Source: Heterobilharzia americana (Eukaryota; Platyhelminthes; Trematoda; Strigeidida; Schistosomatidae). From it: a stretch of DNA of 64,000 bases. Under the pieces are notes generated by a model. It searched no databases. It was given only the letters and a program-made list of their open reading frames with translations, and was not told the DNA's origin. The position numbers and the translations under genes were made by a program. The stretch is taken from the NCBI GenBank assembly GCA_944470555.2, contig OX104127.1, positions 114,604,741 through 114,668,740 on the forward strand, given 5' to 3'. Positions 11,657-25,099 of this stretch are shown one piece after another; the first letter of the stretch is position 1, and each line of letters starts with the position of its first letter.

Positions 11657-12615
11657 AGATTAGGTATAAAAAGAGACTGTATTTTACAAGTACCATGCAC
11701 TCAGAAGCTTTCAAAGATTACTGTTGTATAAAATTAAGGCGGAAATATGATCAATAATTCCATCTTGTAGTTGCTAACAGTTTTGCATTAATTTGCATCT
11801 GACTTGCTATCACACAATCATTGAAATATTCAGCGTCGTCAAGTTTCATAAGGAGCTGACATCAGACAAGAAACCATTTGAAGTTGAGGAGCTCACAGCT
11901 ATTCTTTTCATATTACTATGGGACTCTTAGACTGTAAGCACTCATCAACAACTATGAAACAGTATTCAGGAAAGTTAGTTTTCAAAGTGAACCGGTTACT
12001 GAGGAGTTACAGTATGACACAGCAATTTTCATGCTGATTTCTTGGTTTTGTCAGAAGAAATCTGCGGGATATCCTGAATCTGTAGTGGTGTTTATTATAG
12101 ACACAAAATCATTTATAGAAAATAAAACTTTCTAAGGAATCGGTTTCATATCTTCAGGTAATTCCATAACTATTACCTTAAATTGCTCGTAGAATTTCAA
12201 GTCACCATCCAGTAGTTGATACACTAGACTAAGAATTTTACTCTCTTCTCAGTTTATGATTTCCTGTTAAGACCACGAAACAGTAGCATATATTAAAACT
12301 TTGAATTATTATTTCAATATTGTTTATCAATTTAGGTATATTAATTTTAATATTCACTAGTTAAGTGAGTTTGAACTTCGCTTTATTGAATATTATTATT
12401 CTATCCGAAATTACCTGGAAGAACCAAAATATCGTACTGTTCTTTAGTGACTTTCTATGTGATTTTAAGCCTTTCTTCGAGTCAGCAAATAAATAAGTAT
12501 TTGCCTAGTGTTATTTGTTGATGCATATGATATACTTAGAAAGGATTGAATTTTAAGCAAACATTGTAAAACAAATATTAATTTTGCAAGGTTGTCTCTA
12601 TAACTTAAGCTTCCT

Positions 12616-12629
12616 GGGGGGGGGGGGGG
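12616..12629 (+). repeat. Poly-G run
   Basis: Fourteen consecutive G in otherwise AT-rich DNA; the true length may be uncertain because such runs are error-prone to sequence. Confidence 0.9.
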
Positions 12630-13109
12630 AAGGGAGGAAATTGCAAATGGGAAACTTATACTTTTATAACGTGGCATTAGATTGTCAACCTCAGTAACTA
12701 ATTAAAACGGTAATCTGAACGTTCTAAGCTTTAAAGGACAGCTGGCAAATTCTGAAGAATATTCATCACATTAACCTTGCAGTCACTATGATTATTCTAA
12801 TTTTTCATCTCAAAAAACTATATCTTGACAAATACTGTATTGTTTCACAGATAATTAAAACAGGCAGGATTTCCAAGACTTGCTTTGATAACGAATCAGT
12901 AGGCAACCGATTGGTTTCTGCTTGATTACTTAAATCGTGGCACAGATTTCTGATTCTATAGATTGAAATGGGATATAAAGGTAAAATGCTGTCTGAATGA
13001 GACATCATTTCTGTAACTTGAGATGTAATCTGACTATAGCTGCTAGTATTACCAGCATTATCATTATATGTAACTGAGGTTTAGTCAACTTATTGACGCT
13101 AGGTGATCA

Positions 13110-13200
13110 TCGAAGGTGAGGTGAATATATGGTTGACGACAGGAATTGAACTAGCGGCCTCTAGGTCACTGCCAACAGAGCTGAGATGGTGAAGGTAAGA
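13110..13200 (-). repeat. Decayed tRNA-like repeat, probably family A
   Basis: GAAGGTGAGGTGAATATATG then a B-box-like GTTCAATTCC and an A-box-like stretch on the minus strand resemble family A but with many changes. Confidence 0.45.
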
Positions 13201-14953
13201 TTGTCATTATTCAAGAATTTAAGTGAAGAATCTCATCAATGGCAGTGAGGATAAAAATGGAAATGACTGCATTACTTATTAACATGATATTTTATCCACA
13301 AAAATCCAGTCATAATAATGAATTCTTACAATAGTATAAGACTGTTGTTATGACTATTTGTGAGAATTGTATGATTGGTACTGTAGAAGTTGAATAGATG
13401 TTTAGTTTTTTATCGACAAATTAAGAATAAAGGTAAGATGTTACGCGAGATAACTTTTATGAAAAGAGGAGACTTTCATTTGTTGTCTGAATGCTTTTAA
13501 TTTAAAGGGTAGGAGAAGAGAATGTCGAGAATAAAGTCAGGTTGATGATGGGAAAATCTGGATGGATTTTCGGACAGATGTAGTCAAATTCCAATAGAAG
13601 ATGACTTTGTGGATGAGGCTTCAAATGATCATGGCTTATTTTAAGAGTAAACGGGCATATTCAGTGTGATTACCCATAAACCATGCAAGATCTGTTCCCT
13701 AGATTTTACAAGAACCAAAAAGAGAACCAGGTGTTCTGAAGAAACTTTGACAACATTACAGGTATAAAGCTGAAAAAAACATTCAGCGATCCCAAAAATT
13801 ATTTAGGAATATCAAATTTACGCATAAAAACATCAGTGCAACTGCATTTTTCATAAAATGTAACCTCGTCATATATCTTTTTCCAGGCATCAAGTGATGA
13901 GTTGGTCTATAACTGAGGTCAAAGGTAGTCATGTAATTATATCAATATCCAGTGAATAAAAGTAGGCTATTCTTATTTCACAACTGACTGCTTGTAAGTG
14001 TTGCTTTTCTCTACCTTCTTTTGCGCTTATGCGCATAAAAAATTAATTTGCCTTTGGATGCTAGTCAAACTGAATCATTAAGTTAATTACCCATCATTGA
14101 GATATTAATCGTGGAAAACGTGGACATAATACATCAGTAAGATGGAAAACAATTCATGATGATCAAAGAGATGGATACTGATTACAATCTGATTCAATCG
14201 AGATTTAATGGTGTCCACCTGGAATTGAAATAAGGAACCATTGTCAGCCCTATTATTAGCCACTGGCATCTGTTGGGTTCAGTGCATGGCTGGCTAATCA
14301 AACTAAAAGTCGTATGCTTGACTATTTGAACCATCAGTTCACCCTAATATTTGGATCTCATTCATCGTCTAAGTATGTCAGACACTCTAGTTACAATCTT
14401 CTCTCATGATCTCACCAATAAACTAAAAAAATTAGGAAATTCCTTTCCCAACCTACCTGTCAAAATATTGTGGAATAACAAAGACAAACATTCCAATCGA
14501 TGTACTACTGCTGAATGAAATCTAATAATCATCTCCGGTATTTCTTCCCTAAATATGTTTCCAGTATTTTTTATATCACGTCTCAATTCAAAATATTTAA
14601 TTTCGAAGTACTCTACTGACTTCAAAAAGTATCTTTGTTATTACTGTTTTAAGCAGTTATTCAGATTTGTCGAAAGTAAGTAAATTGTTGGTATACTGAA
14701 TATTTATATGACGTAGCATTGGAAACCCTCCACTTTTAACTAAAACATTGAGCATAAAACCAACCTAATTCTGTAATTTTATATTACGTTTCTTAGTGTA
14801 TAATGCTTTGATATAGATATCTCATATAATTTGATTTACTCACAACTTCTTGTCTTACCGACAAGGGACATTTTATTCTGCCAGTATAAAGGTGATGGAT
14901 AAGCAACCATTAAGCAAAATGTGATTATCGACTAAATTGTCTTGATATTTATT

Positions 14954-15712
14954 ATTGTTATTATTATTATATTAATTATCCTTTGGAACATAGGGCTTCA
15001 GTAGCACATCGCCATTTTACCCGGCTCCCTGCAGTCTTTTTAACCTGGCTACACGACTGTTCATAAGTTTTATTTCTCCCTCACATGATCTCATCCATGT
15101 CACCCTCACCTCGGACACCAAACTCGTCGTTTCCCATGCGCGTTCCACTTGAGGGCCTGGCTGACGTGTGGTATCCCCAGATGGTCTTCTGAGTATATGC
15201 CCAGTCTAATCCATCTCCACTTTCTTCTTCAGCATATGTGTTGGGTGATGGCTTCATGATTGGTTTATTGCTCGTGATTGTCATCTGAGTGACCAGAGTA
15301 GATTATTGACTCGTTAGCTGACAGTTTGGAGAGTTCGCTTACATTCCATCTGCTTTCGGAGATTCATAGCACTACTATGTTATATCTTCTCATTTCTTTT
15401 TAAATCTTGGCAACCTTGCCAGCTTCAAACATCGTGCCATCATTCTATTTTCCTACGTTTACTTTTGCTTTCATCGAGAGAGAGAGACAGAAGACATATC
15501 GGCCGGTTGGCTTCCCACAAGCTTTCACCAACTGGCGCCATTTCGTCTACCTGATTTCAGTGAGGAATAAGTTTATTTTTATTTTTAATATTTTTTTGTG
15601 CTTCGAAGTTTCTTTAGCGATTGGATTGGTTTTCCGGGTTAGGGTTGCTAGCCCCACGCCCAATCTTCCTTCTTTTTCCGGTCTGAGGAGCAGCTAGTAA
15701 ACTAGGCGAGGG
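14954..15712 (-). mobile_element. RTE relic with internal deletion
   Basis: Carries the 3' terminal part of the RTE element (14970-15268) joined to its 5' terminal part (15268-15712). It matches the intact copy up to about 8730 and again from about 11190, so roughly 2.4 kb of the middle is missing. Both ends are present: trinucleotide tail at the left, GCTAGTAAACTAGGCGAG at the right. A near-duplication TGATATTTATT (14943-14953) / TGACATTTATT (15713-15723) flanks it. The coding sequence is broken. Confidence 0.85.
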
Positions 15713-16309
15713 TGACATTTATTTTTGTTTATTCACGTAATCATTTTGATAGCTCTGCTTGTTGTGATCCAGTCCATCTGTAGTTGCGGCATAAAGTGCA
15801 AATGCTTTTCCTTCCCAAAGCCTCAATATTCAATGGATTATCTTGAAATAACAAGAAAGCCAATGAATGCCAAACGTTTCTTTAAACAAAAAAGACTCAG
15901 CTAACTATGCTTTCACGGATACAAGAAAAAGAGAGTTTTAGTGTTGTACTCAATCTTTTTCAATCTTTCCATACATTTAAGTGATATCAGGAAAGTTGTA
16001 ATCAGCAAAACTCTTTTCTCATTCCCCATTACGTTCACTTCTCTATACAGATTCAAAAGTTATTCATTTATACACTGTCACTTACTCTCTATCTCGTACA
16101 TGTATGTCAATTCACTCAATGAGGGCAAAAAACAATTCAGCAACTTAGTCATGGCACTTTGTCAAACTGCTTCAAAATATGTAGACATCACGTTTTCGCG
16201 AAGATACAATTCTACGTTGCTTTACAATAACAAAATCTAAAGGTTTGGTTGAAATACTAAACTATCCCTGCACGAGATCATGCAAGAATTCCATAAATCG
16301 TAAATGGAT

Positions 16310-17172
16310 TCCACGTTTATCTGTACTGAATGTCACCCTTGTACAAACTCGAGGATCTGAAGGCAAAGCCAATAGGTTGATAGAAGAGACGAGGCAGAGA
16401 AGAAGGGACTTCAAGTGAACGTAGAGACAGAGGTGATAAAGACACCCAACGAACAACAGCAAGCACCAATCACCATCAACGAAAGAAACCCAAAGGAAGT
16501 AGTCTCCTTCATTTACCCAGTCAAGGCAGCATCATTTAAACTACAGGCGTCGGCACAGATGAGGACGTCAAAGCCAGGACCGGAAAGACAGCAGAAGACT
16601 TTCTGCACCAATCTGATGTCGTTGTGGAGATCTACTGCACTGCACTACACTGCACTACACTCAGCACAAAGTGTGAACAAAATCCACATTTCCAACACTA
16701 ATTCAGTTTAGTCAGTGTTCCTATTTGATGGTTCGGAAACTTGACACCTTACGAAAAGCATTTCTAACAAACTACACACATACATCAACAGCCACCACAT
16801 ACGCTCAATCGATACTGAAGACCGGATCAGATGGTGAGAATAATAATAATAAGCAACAAGGAACTCACTCTGGCTGGCTGACAGGCAATGAACCAACCAG
16901 GAAGCCATCACTCAACACATATGCCGAAGGAGAAAGTGGAGGTGGATTGGATTGTTCATACACTGAGATGACCGATTGGGGACATGACGCGACAGGCCAG
17001 GTCATGCCAGGCCCTTGAGTGGAACGGGCATGGGAAACGACGAGTTTGGTGTCCGAGGTGAGGGTGAAATGGATGAGATCATATGAGGAAGAAATAAAAG
17101 CTTATGAGCAGTCGTGTAGCCAGGTTAAAAAGACTACAGAGTGCAGAGTGAAATGGCGATGTGCTACTGAAA
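16310..17172 (+). mobile_element. RTE relic, 3' part, plus strand
   Basis: Starts in the region just after the FADD box (KLEDL-like residues at about 16353) and runs to the end of the coding region. Short matches in changing frames include GLQVN, PITIN and [11 protein letters not shown], with many stops. The last 180 bases resemble 14995-15140 in inverse orientation more closely than they resemble the intact element, so the two belong to one older subfamily. The tail is lost. Confidence 0.82.
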
Positions 17173-20100
17173 TTTGAGCACTTAAATCAAATCACTTTAT
17201 AAAGTGATCTATTTCTAAGAGAAATGTAATCACATTAGAAGTTACTGGCACATTTAAAACAATCGGCTTTCTGTTTGTTTAGTATTAAATTTCTTCGTAT
17301 CAGTTGAGAAAACAACGGTTTGTCAGATTTTTTTCAACGTCAACACTTAATGATTTGTGAGCATGAAAGTGTAATTAAGTAAACACTTCATGTAATTTAG
17401 TTTGGTATGCTATCTGCAAAACTGTGGCCTTTCTTAGCTGTTGGAAACGAATATCATTCAAAATGATAAAATGTTTTGATCAAACTACATTGTATTAATG
17501 ATCTGAGCAACTTACAAATAATAGATAGGAAAGCTTCAATCTAAATATGTTAAACAGTGGCCAATATCAACCGGCTGAACCGCTCACCATAATAAAATTG
17601 ACGGTTGTTCTAGAATATTAGGTGAATTATCAATGGTGCAAATCATAATAATTAATGGCTGTATTACATAATGCCTCGGTTATCCAATTATGTTGATATG
17701 GGATTTTCATTTGAGGTGTACATTGTTACGATTTTTATCAGCCATCAAAACGTGTTAGTTTTGTTGTTGTACTAGTTTTTAGTTGTAGGTTTTCCCATCC
17801 TTGTTTTGTCTATATAACAGTCAGTGAGCTTGCTATCACAGTGATAATTAAGAAATAACTACATCATTTGAAATTCTACATTCTACGTGTAGTAGAATTT
17901 TATGATTCCTTGAAAATTCCTAAGAAAGATCAATCTCATAAGTTGAAGCAGGAGAATATACTATCAGTTCAGTTATAAGTGAGATTATGTGAACGAAAAC
18001 TGTGAAATTCATTTAGTCAGCAGACTCATTAAACTAGCCTACACCTTTGTTACTACTAGTTTCATTGATTTGCTTATTTCTGATTAAAGCCATCCAGCTA
18101 ATATTTCTGTCTGTCGTAAAAGGATTTGCTCTTCATATCTCTCGTGGATTGGTTGTTAATTCTAACTAAGCATGGTCGAAAATACGGAAAAGATACCTGT
18201 TAAATGCAGTAATTGGAAACAGTTGTAAAAGATGCATCAAACTGGAATAGAAACAAGTAGTTCTTGAATGAATTAGAGCATCGTAGCAATAAAAAGAGAT
18301 TGATCTAGAATACAACACCAAGTTTCTTAGTATCCTATGCTAATCAATTCTCAGTATGCGTCCACTTCCAATATAATGATGTGGTGTTTTCCACCTTCTT
18401 CAAAAGGGTTCACATATAAACTTTTACCTGCTGGAATGCATTCTTGGCTTCATTCAATTGGTTATTTTGATCCAGTAGAGTCCTAGATACTCGTTGAGTG
18501 TATGGTGCTGCTGAATGGTAGTAGCTTTTTTGTGTGATAAAGCCAAATTACTTAAGCATCGCATGAAGTCATCTCAAAATAAGACCAAGCTCTCAGGTTG
18601 ACTAAAAAACTTGTCCAATTTGATCTGGTGACATTCATATTCGCAATTACATCACAATATAATTTAAGTTGTTGTTTAACTTATAATATGAATTTATCTT
18701 CACATTTCATCATTTTTAATTAAATAATAGTAGACATCTTAAGTTATTCACTAGCAAGGATTCTCTTTGGTATATTTCACTTTCGATAAAAATTAAAATT
18801 TAATCGATAGGATTTACTTTGCAGGGAGTTAAATAACAGTTTTCAAGATGATATTCCAGAGAATAAATACGTGGTAGTCAATGAAAAACTAGATTTACAT
18901 TGGAAAATGGGATTTACAAATTAGATCTTAATATCAAGACAAATTACATATCACCATTGAAATTAGGGTGAATGGAGACTGGCTTCTTACCAAATGTTGT
19001 TTTCCCAGTGATGATGTTTAAACCGATTGCTCACTGCACTGTCTAGAAGGTATATTGTGGCTCTCCCCTCTTTTGCTTACAAACTGGTCACTGGTAAGAT
19101 CAAATTTTGATAGGTAGCAGCCATTTGTTACCTTCATTCATGTATATCAGTTTACGTGTATCTCTGGATACAGTTATACTGAAATAGCATAAAGAAGGGG
19201 TTACCTTGAATATTCTGAACACGTCTAGAAGAGCCGACTACTGATAGGGGCAAATATCCTCAGTGCTGATATTACTAAGCATTTTTCGGACACAAGACAT
19301 CAAGCAAATGCCTTGGAATCTTTCAAAGTAACCAATAAGTAGGATGATCCAAATATTCGCTTCACTGGAGCTACGACACTTAAACACCTGAAGCCAGATT
19401 TATTTATGGGTTCTACAGGAATCTGTCGTTGACATCCAACTATAATGGTAGTCCAATTTGTGGTCTTTTCATTTATTTGATTACATTACAATCCTGTCAT
19501 TAGATTTCCAACAAGCTCCAAACCCTATTCTTAATCAAAAGAGTTCGATTGATTATGTTCAGTTACATTTCATTATCTGATTACTACTAACTCTTCCATT
19601 CGCTGGCTTTCATAATAACTCGTCTTAAATTACACAAAATTCCTCTTCTCCACCCCCATCTAATTTTTTACCAAAACTTTCGTTCTAATAGGGTACTTAT
19701 TCATGACATCCTTGCATGTCATTTTGACTTGACTTCGATTTAAACAGTTTCCTTGCTCCGCTATGTCGTTTTTCCATTCTAACTGATTTCATTGAACCAA
19801 AGTATGTTGACTTTTACGGTAATTTGCTGCAGTAAACCATCAAAGCTGTAGACAGCTGACGGGAACCGCCAGAGTAATAAAATGAATTCAGATTATTCCC
19901 CTCCATTGCTTGTTCCAGCTATGTGTCTTAGGATCTGATTACCAGTTCACGTTCTAGAAAACATGTTTTAAATAGCATCGCTAAATTTTAATTCCTAGGC
20001 ACTAACCGTTGATACGAAAGTCCACTTTTTATTGTTCACTTTCTGATATACCTGTCCATAATCATTTCATAATCGCTTAACTGTTTCCTCTACTACATAA

Positions 20101-20530
20101 ACTGTTAGACAAACCACAGTAACTAAATCTTCCAAGTTTTTAACATAACCTATTCCTGAAACGGGGTGAAATTAGCAGTTCGTAGGTAACTGATGGGTTA
20201 CTGACGTGCGGCCAATCTTGCGTAAATAACTAAACGTGAGTGCCATTCTAGAATTAGACATAACCAAAGACAGAAAAATGGTAGTTTTAAATAGTGAAAA
20301 AGCTAAGATGAACGACATATATTTGTTATTATGCACTGGAAAATTGTTTTGTGGAAGACATTAAAAATTACGTGATTGCAAATGGCTAGACTACGGACTC
20401 TGAATATATGATTGTGAATCAGCGAGGTAGGAATATATAAGATGGAGGTGGTCTACGGGTAGATGCTAACATGACAAAGCAGACCTTTCAAGACTAAAAA
20501 ACCCACTGACTTCCAAGCAGATTATTTAGC

Positions 20531-20550
20531 TATATATATATATATATATA
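20531..20550. repeat. TA microsatellite
   Basis: Ten uninterrupted TA units. Confidence 0.95.
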
Positions 20551-22466
20551 GTTATTGTATGCCTAATTGTCTTTCCATACTATTACGTTGTGCCAAAAGG
20601 TACTTCAACTATTTACAGAAAGTATCATAAAATGGTTCACGACCTTTTAGAGTACTTCATAATCTCAGACTGTCACATGGAAGTCGGTATACCTTACTCT
20701 TAGGTTATGACTAACGAAAAGTTTCCACTTTTACTGATATCTCTGGATTTTACAAGGATATTACATAATCCTTCACACTAGGTGAAGAGGGTGATAAAAA
20801 TGTGACATCCGTATCTTTTTGAGCCATTATTATGAGGTTATTCGTTTGTTAAATTCATGAAGAGTACTGTTCTGTTTGTAGTGTTGAAAAGAAAAGTGCA
20901 TGAGACCCATATGAAAGTTGAATGTGATCCACCAGGGCAGTCTAGAGTTTTTCTAGTCGCCTTTATTCATAAAAAATTGTAAAGGGTATACTGGAATACC
21001 ACTTTACTTTGTTTAGTAGTTAAGTTACAAACTTAGTTTATAAACGTAGGTTAGCATACAGATACCGTATTGCTGGTTCTTTTCAAAGAACTGTGGTTGC
21101 AGAAACAGATTTGTTGTGACCTCTAAGTGGTCATAAGTAGTGTGGATCCACAGTTTTCAGGAAATATCACAGGGATTTGTTAACGAACCATTCCCACTAC
21201 ATGCATTTGATTTACAGCACATAGGAAGTGATATTCAGTTTTGTATGCAAACTACTCGTTGCTAGAATTATTAGCTCACTCTGACCTATTTTGTTTATAC
21301 AGTTAGTATCGCATATAGAGAGCTAAAAGTGTGTTTTTAGTCTTATTTCTCTATTTTTATCGCAATTTTTATTGATCTTTTATATTACTAGTTTCAAAAC
21401 CATTACGTTTACATTGGTCTTGAAGTAGTTAGACAGGACCTTATGGAGTAACCTGTTTATCTGAGAAAGATAAAAAGGACTTCATATCTAACCTGTTTCT
21501 TTTTTTGTAGCTTTTACTCGTAATTACCATCCAGTTTCCATAGTTGTGTCAGTTGCAGTGACTGTTTTCATAATTCGCTTTGATCCAAATGTGGTATTTC
21601 TTGTTCCATACAGAGTCATTATCAATTTTCGAATAACTGGGATATAACTTGTTGTTCAGTATTACTTATTTTGGTTTTTATTTTTCAAGGTAAGTGTTAA
21701 CACAATTGGTTTTATCTTGTTTTCAAAGCTTTTGAACAGATCAAATTAGGCATTTTATTAAATTTAGGTTACACCAAGTAGAATAGCCTATCACTAGTCA
21801 AAAATGAAGTGAAGAGGTTACAAGTCCACTTACTGATTCATCATAGACCTATATGTCCATACGAATTACTTGTGGACAGGCTGTGAACATCATTCCTCAA
21901 TGATTGACAATTACTTTCAACTTGTTTGTCAAGTTAGCCTTAATCTTTACCCTTACTCCGTCTTCAACTCCTTGACATACCATAAGTCATAGTTATTCGT
22001 GAACTAAAGCGTGCTCTCTGTGCAAAAAAGAATTATATAGTCAGTGTTCTTAGCATGGCCATGACATTTTCCAACCCCGACTAGTTCTGTCCCAATGTTA
22101 AGTTAATTTTCGTGCCTCTATTTCATCACTATTATTATTACTATAAATACCTTCACTCTGAATTTTTTCCGGTGTTATTCCACTTAATTGTTTTAATCTT
22201 TTCAGAAAATATTGGTTTCATTTTAATTAACTTGTCTAATCCTACTACTCAATACACTACTGATTTACCACTTTAATCAGAATTAACACTCCATTGTGAG
22301 GTACGTATATTCTGTGAACTGTGTTGTATATTCCATAATCTCCTTGCTGTCAATCATGTTATTGTATTTATGCGAACTATTTTCATTATCACTATTGTTA
22401 TTAATATTATCATTACTATTATCATGCATGATTTAGATTTCTGCATGGGATATAACTTTTAAACAT

Positions 22467-22469
<3 letters not shown>

Positions 22470-22500
<31 letters not shown>
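22470..22500. repeat. TA microsatellite
   Basis: Fifteen uninterrupted TA units. Confidence 0.95.
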
Positions 22501-22502
<2 letters not shown>

Positions 22503-22934
22503 AGCACAACTTGAAAATAAATTCATTGAAAGGAGTTTCTTTGCTGAATATCTTGTTCTTATTAATAGTACAAGCTAATAATAGGTGGTTTAAATGGAAA
22601 CTTGGGTCATGAAAAGACTCAAAGTGTGGGCTTTTTGGTTAACATACGGACAATCTATCTGCTCGGCTTCAAGATTATGATGCTAACCGAATTCATATTT
22701 TACTTCTGTCATAGATATTTCAGTCTCAGATTGTCAGGTGGTCCAGATGTGACTTAAGTAATGAATGAATTTTATCATTTACTGATAAAGGCTGTTTACT
22801 AGTGTGCTGTTTTTATTATTTTGTATATAACAAGCAATGAAATTATAATCGTTTCGTGAATACATTTTTCTGCTGATGGTTTTTCCTTTTGATATTATTG
22901 ATGAATAATGACCAGTATAGGAATCTTAGAGTTG

Positions 22935-23165
22935 GTTTTTGTCCTATTTTGGACGTTTCAGAGTGGATGTTCCTAAGACCTAGTCAGCAATTTTATCCTA
23001 ACTGAGGCTCTAACTCAGGATCAGTCGAATCAAACACCACAGTTATGTACACTAAGTCACTGAGTTACGAAACAGAGGTTCTGGATCTTACTCTTAGTCA
23101 GTATCCACCATAAGTACCAAAACTGAGAATATCGGCCATATCGAGGCATCCGTACACGACCCTTT
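22935..23165 (-). repeat. Sm-alpha-like SINE with decayed hammerhead
   Basis: Minus strand: a tRNA-like head (GTAACTCAGTGACTTAGTG, then GTTTGATTCGACTGATCC) followed by a hammerhead-shaped block near 22935-22970. The stem-II arms GTCC and GGAC survive. The core reads CTGAAAC instead of CTGANGA and AAAA instead of GAAA, and the cleavage triplet has become CTC. Not expected to cleave. Lies in the KCNQ 3' flank. Confidence 0.65.
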
Positions 23166-24175
23166 ATATCAACAGTGGCTTATTGATTTGCTGTAGTCAA
23201 TCACAGAAATCTTTGTGTTATTACATATTTCATTGTACAACTTTATGAGATGCTTATTTGGACAGATTCCATAAGCAAAGTATGCTTCGACGAATGGATC
23301 TTACTAAAGACTGGTTATCACTGTGTAAGTATATATATTTAGGTGAGAAGTTTATTTGATAAAACAAAACTACACCATATGTGATCTGCCTTTGTGAAAC
23401 GAATGAAGTTTATCTCGACATTTTTGATGAAGATTGTTAGTAACTCGTTCAAGATGAACAGTCTGCATACCACTATATTTCTTTGTTTCTAAAACACTGA
23501 AGTTTGAAAGTTCTAGGTGTAGACAGTATTTTTATATTTTTTAACTACGACTACTTTTACCTTTCTGATTTTCAGTGGTTACTATCATAAAGCTGAAGAT
23601 AAATATCTTGGTATCACTGAAATGCAAGAATGTGAAAAATCCACTTTGTCATACACTTTTATGAGTTTATTTACACATTTTTGCTGCTGATCTAACAGTA
23701 TTTATAATGAAACATGTTGAGATGAAAAAAGAATGTTTTCTTGTCCCATAGTGATTTCTTAAAAGAAATAATTGAAGATTTTACTTCGATTAGAGAGAAA
23801 TAGGAGATAAGGACTTTAGTATACAGTCAGTTTTAAGGAGTAGTGAGGCTTTAAGTTGAGAAAATATTTTACTATTACAACTGGAAAACAAAGATACACA
23901 AAAAGTAAATAGACTGAAAAAATTACGGAAAAATGCAAATAATCAAGAAATAAAATTCTTGTATAAAGAGGAACAAAAATATCACAAAATGGTGTCTGTC
24001 AACTACAAAAATCTACACAAAAAATGTTTTCCCTATGATCAACTTCAAAGCTTTCCAGTTACTGAAGTTGAAGTAGTTACAGTTCCATTCGTAAAAAATG
24101 AAAATAAGATAAAGAAATTCGTGTTTACTTTAGATTAGCTAAAAATATAACAACTTAAATACTGTTACGAACAAC
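23166..24175 (-). other. KCNQ 3' UTR and flank
   Basis: Directly follows the KCNQ stop on the minus strand. AT-rich with A-tracts at 23880-24010. The transcript end is unknown. Confidence 0.5.
23666..23671 (-). promoter_or_regulatory. Possible poly(A) signal of KCNQ
   Basis: An AATAAA hexamer on the minus strand about 505 nt past the KCNQ stop. The region between is AT-rich without coding signal, as a 3' UTR would be. Such hexamers are frequent by chance in AT-rich DNA; another lies near 23350. Confidence 0.3.
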
Positions 24176-25099
24176 CTATTCATCTTCGTTGTCTTGAACA
24201 TTTTTTACACTTTCTGAAATAATATCATTTGAACCTAGTAAGCAGTTCTTATCATCATCAAGAAACCTATGGTCTGCAGTGGAAGGAATCTCTTCTTGCC
24301 TGCCTATACTTGGTCTAGAAGGTGAAGGGTGTGGATCTAGCATTTTAATTAAATCGATACTCTCTGTAAAATTACAAGTGTGTAATAAAACTTCTGGATC
24401 GTTGGACAGTTTCTGACGATTTACTTTGCCATCATGTTCAGGCTTCGTATTTTTCCGTGGCTTACTTCTCGGAAGGTTATCATTACCCTCAACGGTTTTT
24501 AGACAGCTTTCTGAAGAAGTAGAAAGTGTGCCTCTACCTGGAACTATATTACCCGATGATGCTGACTGAAGAGCATAGATATGCTTAAGTTTTGATGGGA
24601 GCTCATCGGCATTAGATAAAAATTGCGATTTTAAATGCATGTTATGATCATGACGACTGTGGGAAGTTTCATTCACCTCATCTTTAGGTTTGTCCTGAAA
24701 GGATGCACTCATGACAGGGGTTTCGGAATCAAAACTTCTCCATGTTTCATTGGCTAAGGCTAGTGAAGAATTGACAACCAGTGAACTTCGTTCAGATGTA
24801 GGTAATCTCCGTTTAGTGAATCTAATATATGGTCTATTATTTATCACATATCTATCATTTCCTAACGGTTGTGATTGTTGTTCTTCGGTTGAAATCATTG
24901 TATCACTTCCTTCATGTTTATTTGACGCGCGTGAAGGATTATAGTACTGGACATATTTTTCTTGTACACTCTTTTCTCTACTTCGGGCAGAATGTTTTTC
25001 GATGGGATCACTAGTTTCCAAATGGTTATGGTATTTTAATAAACGGTCAGCTTTGTACAAAGTAATCAGTCTATCGAGTTTCATTTCAACTGTATCAAT
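24176..25099 (-). CDS. KCNQ: KCNQ terminal exon: helix D and C-terminal tail
   Basis: Follows CTTTACATTTTCAG in phase 0. [20 protein letters not shown] continues the helix-D coiled coil with a clear heptad pattern. The remaining 287 or so residues are hydrophilic, rich in Ser, Asn, Asp and His, with no domain I recognise, ending NVQDNEDE before TAG at 24178-24176. The open frame continues upstream of the acceptor to about 25186, but the phase and homology place the exon start at 25099. Acidic disordered tails are common in invertebrate KCNQ proteins. Confidence 0.94.
   Translation of the reverse strand: MDTVEMKLDRLITLYKADRLLKYHNHLETSDPIEKHSARSREKSVQEKYVQYYNPSRASNKHEGSDTMISTEEQQSQPLGNDRYVINNRPYIRFTKRRLPTSERSSLVVNSSLALANETWRSFDSETPVMSASFQDKPKDEVNETSHSRHDHNMHLKSQFLSNADELPSKLKHIYALQSASSGNIVPGRGTLSTSSESCLKTVEGNDNLPRSKPRKNTKPEHDGKVNRQKLSNDPEVLLHTCNFTESIDLIKMLDPHPSPSRPSIGRQEEIPSTADHRFLDDDKNCLLGSNDIISESVKNVQDNEDE

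Larger units (their letters stand above)
11657..14942. other. Intergenic, no gene seen
   Basis: Contains the poly-G run and a decayed tRNA-like repeat at 13110-13200. Otherwise featureless AT-rich DNA. Confidence 0.6.
17173..22934. other. Intergenic, no gene seen
   Basis: Over 5 kb without an open frame of note; only two TA microsatellites. Confidence 0.6.

Noticed and set aside
24569..24595. Hammerhead-like CTGAAGAGC in the KCNQ terminal exon
   Set aside because: Plus strand opposite coding sequence, no GAAA after the hairpin; chance.
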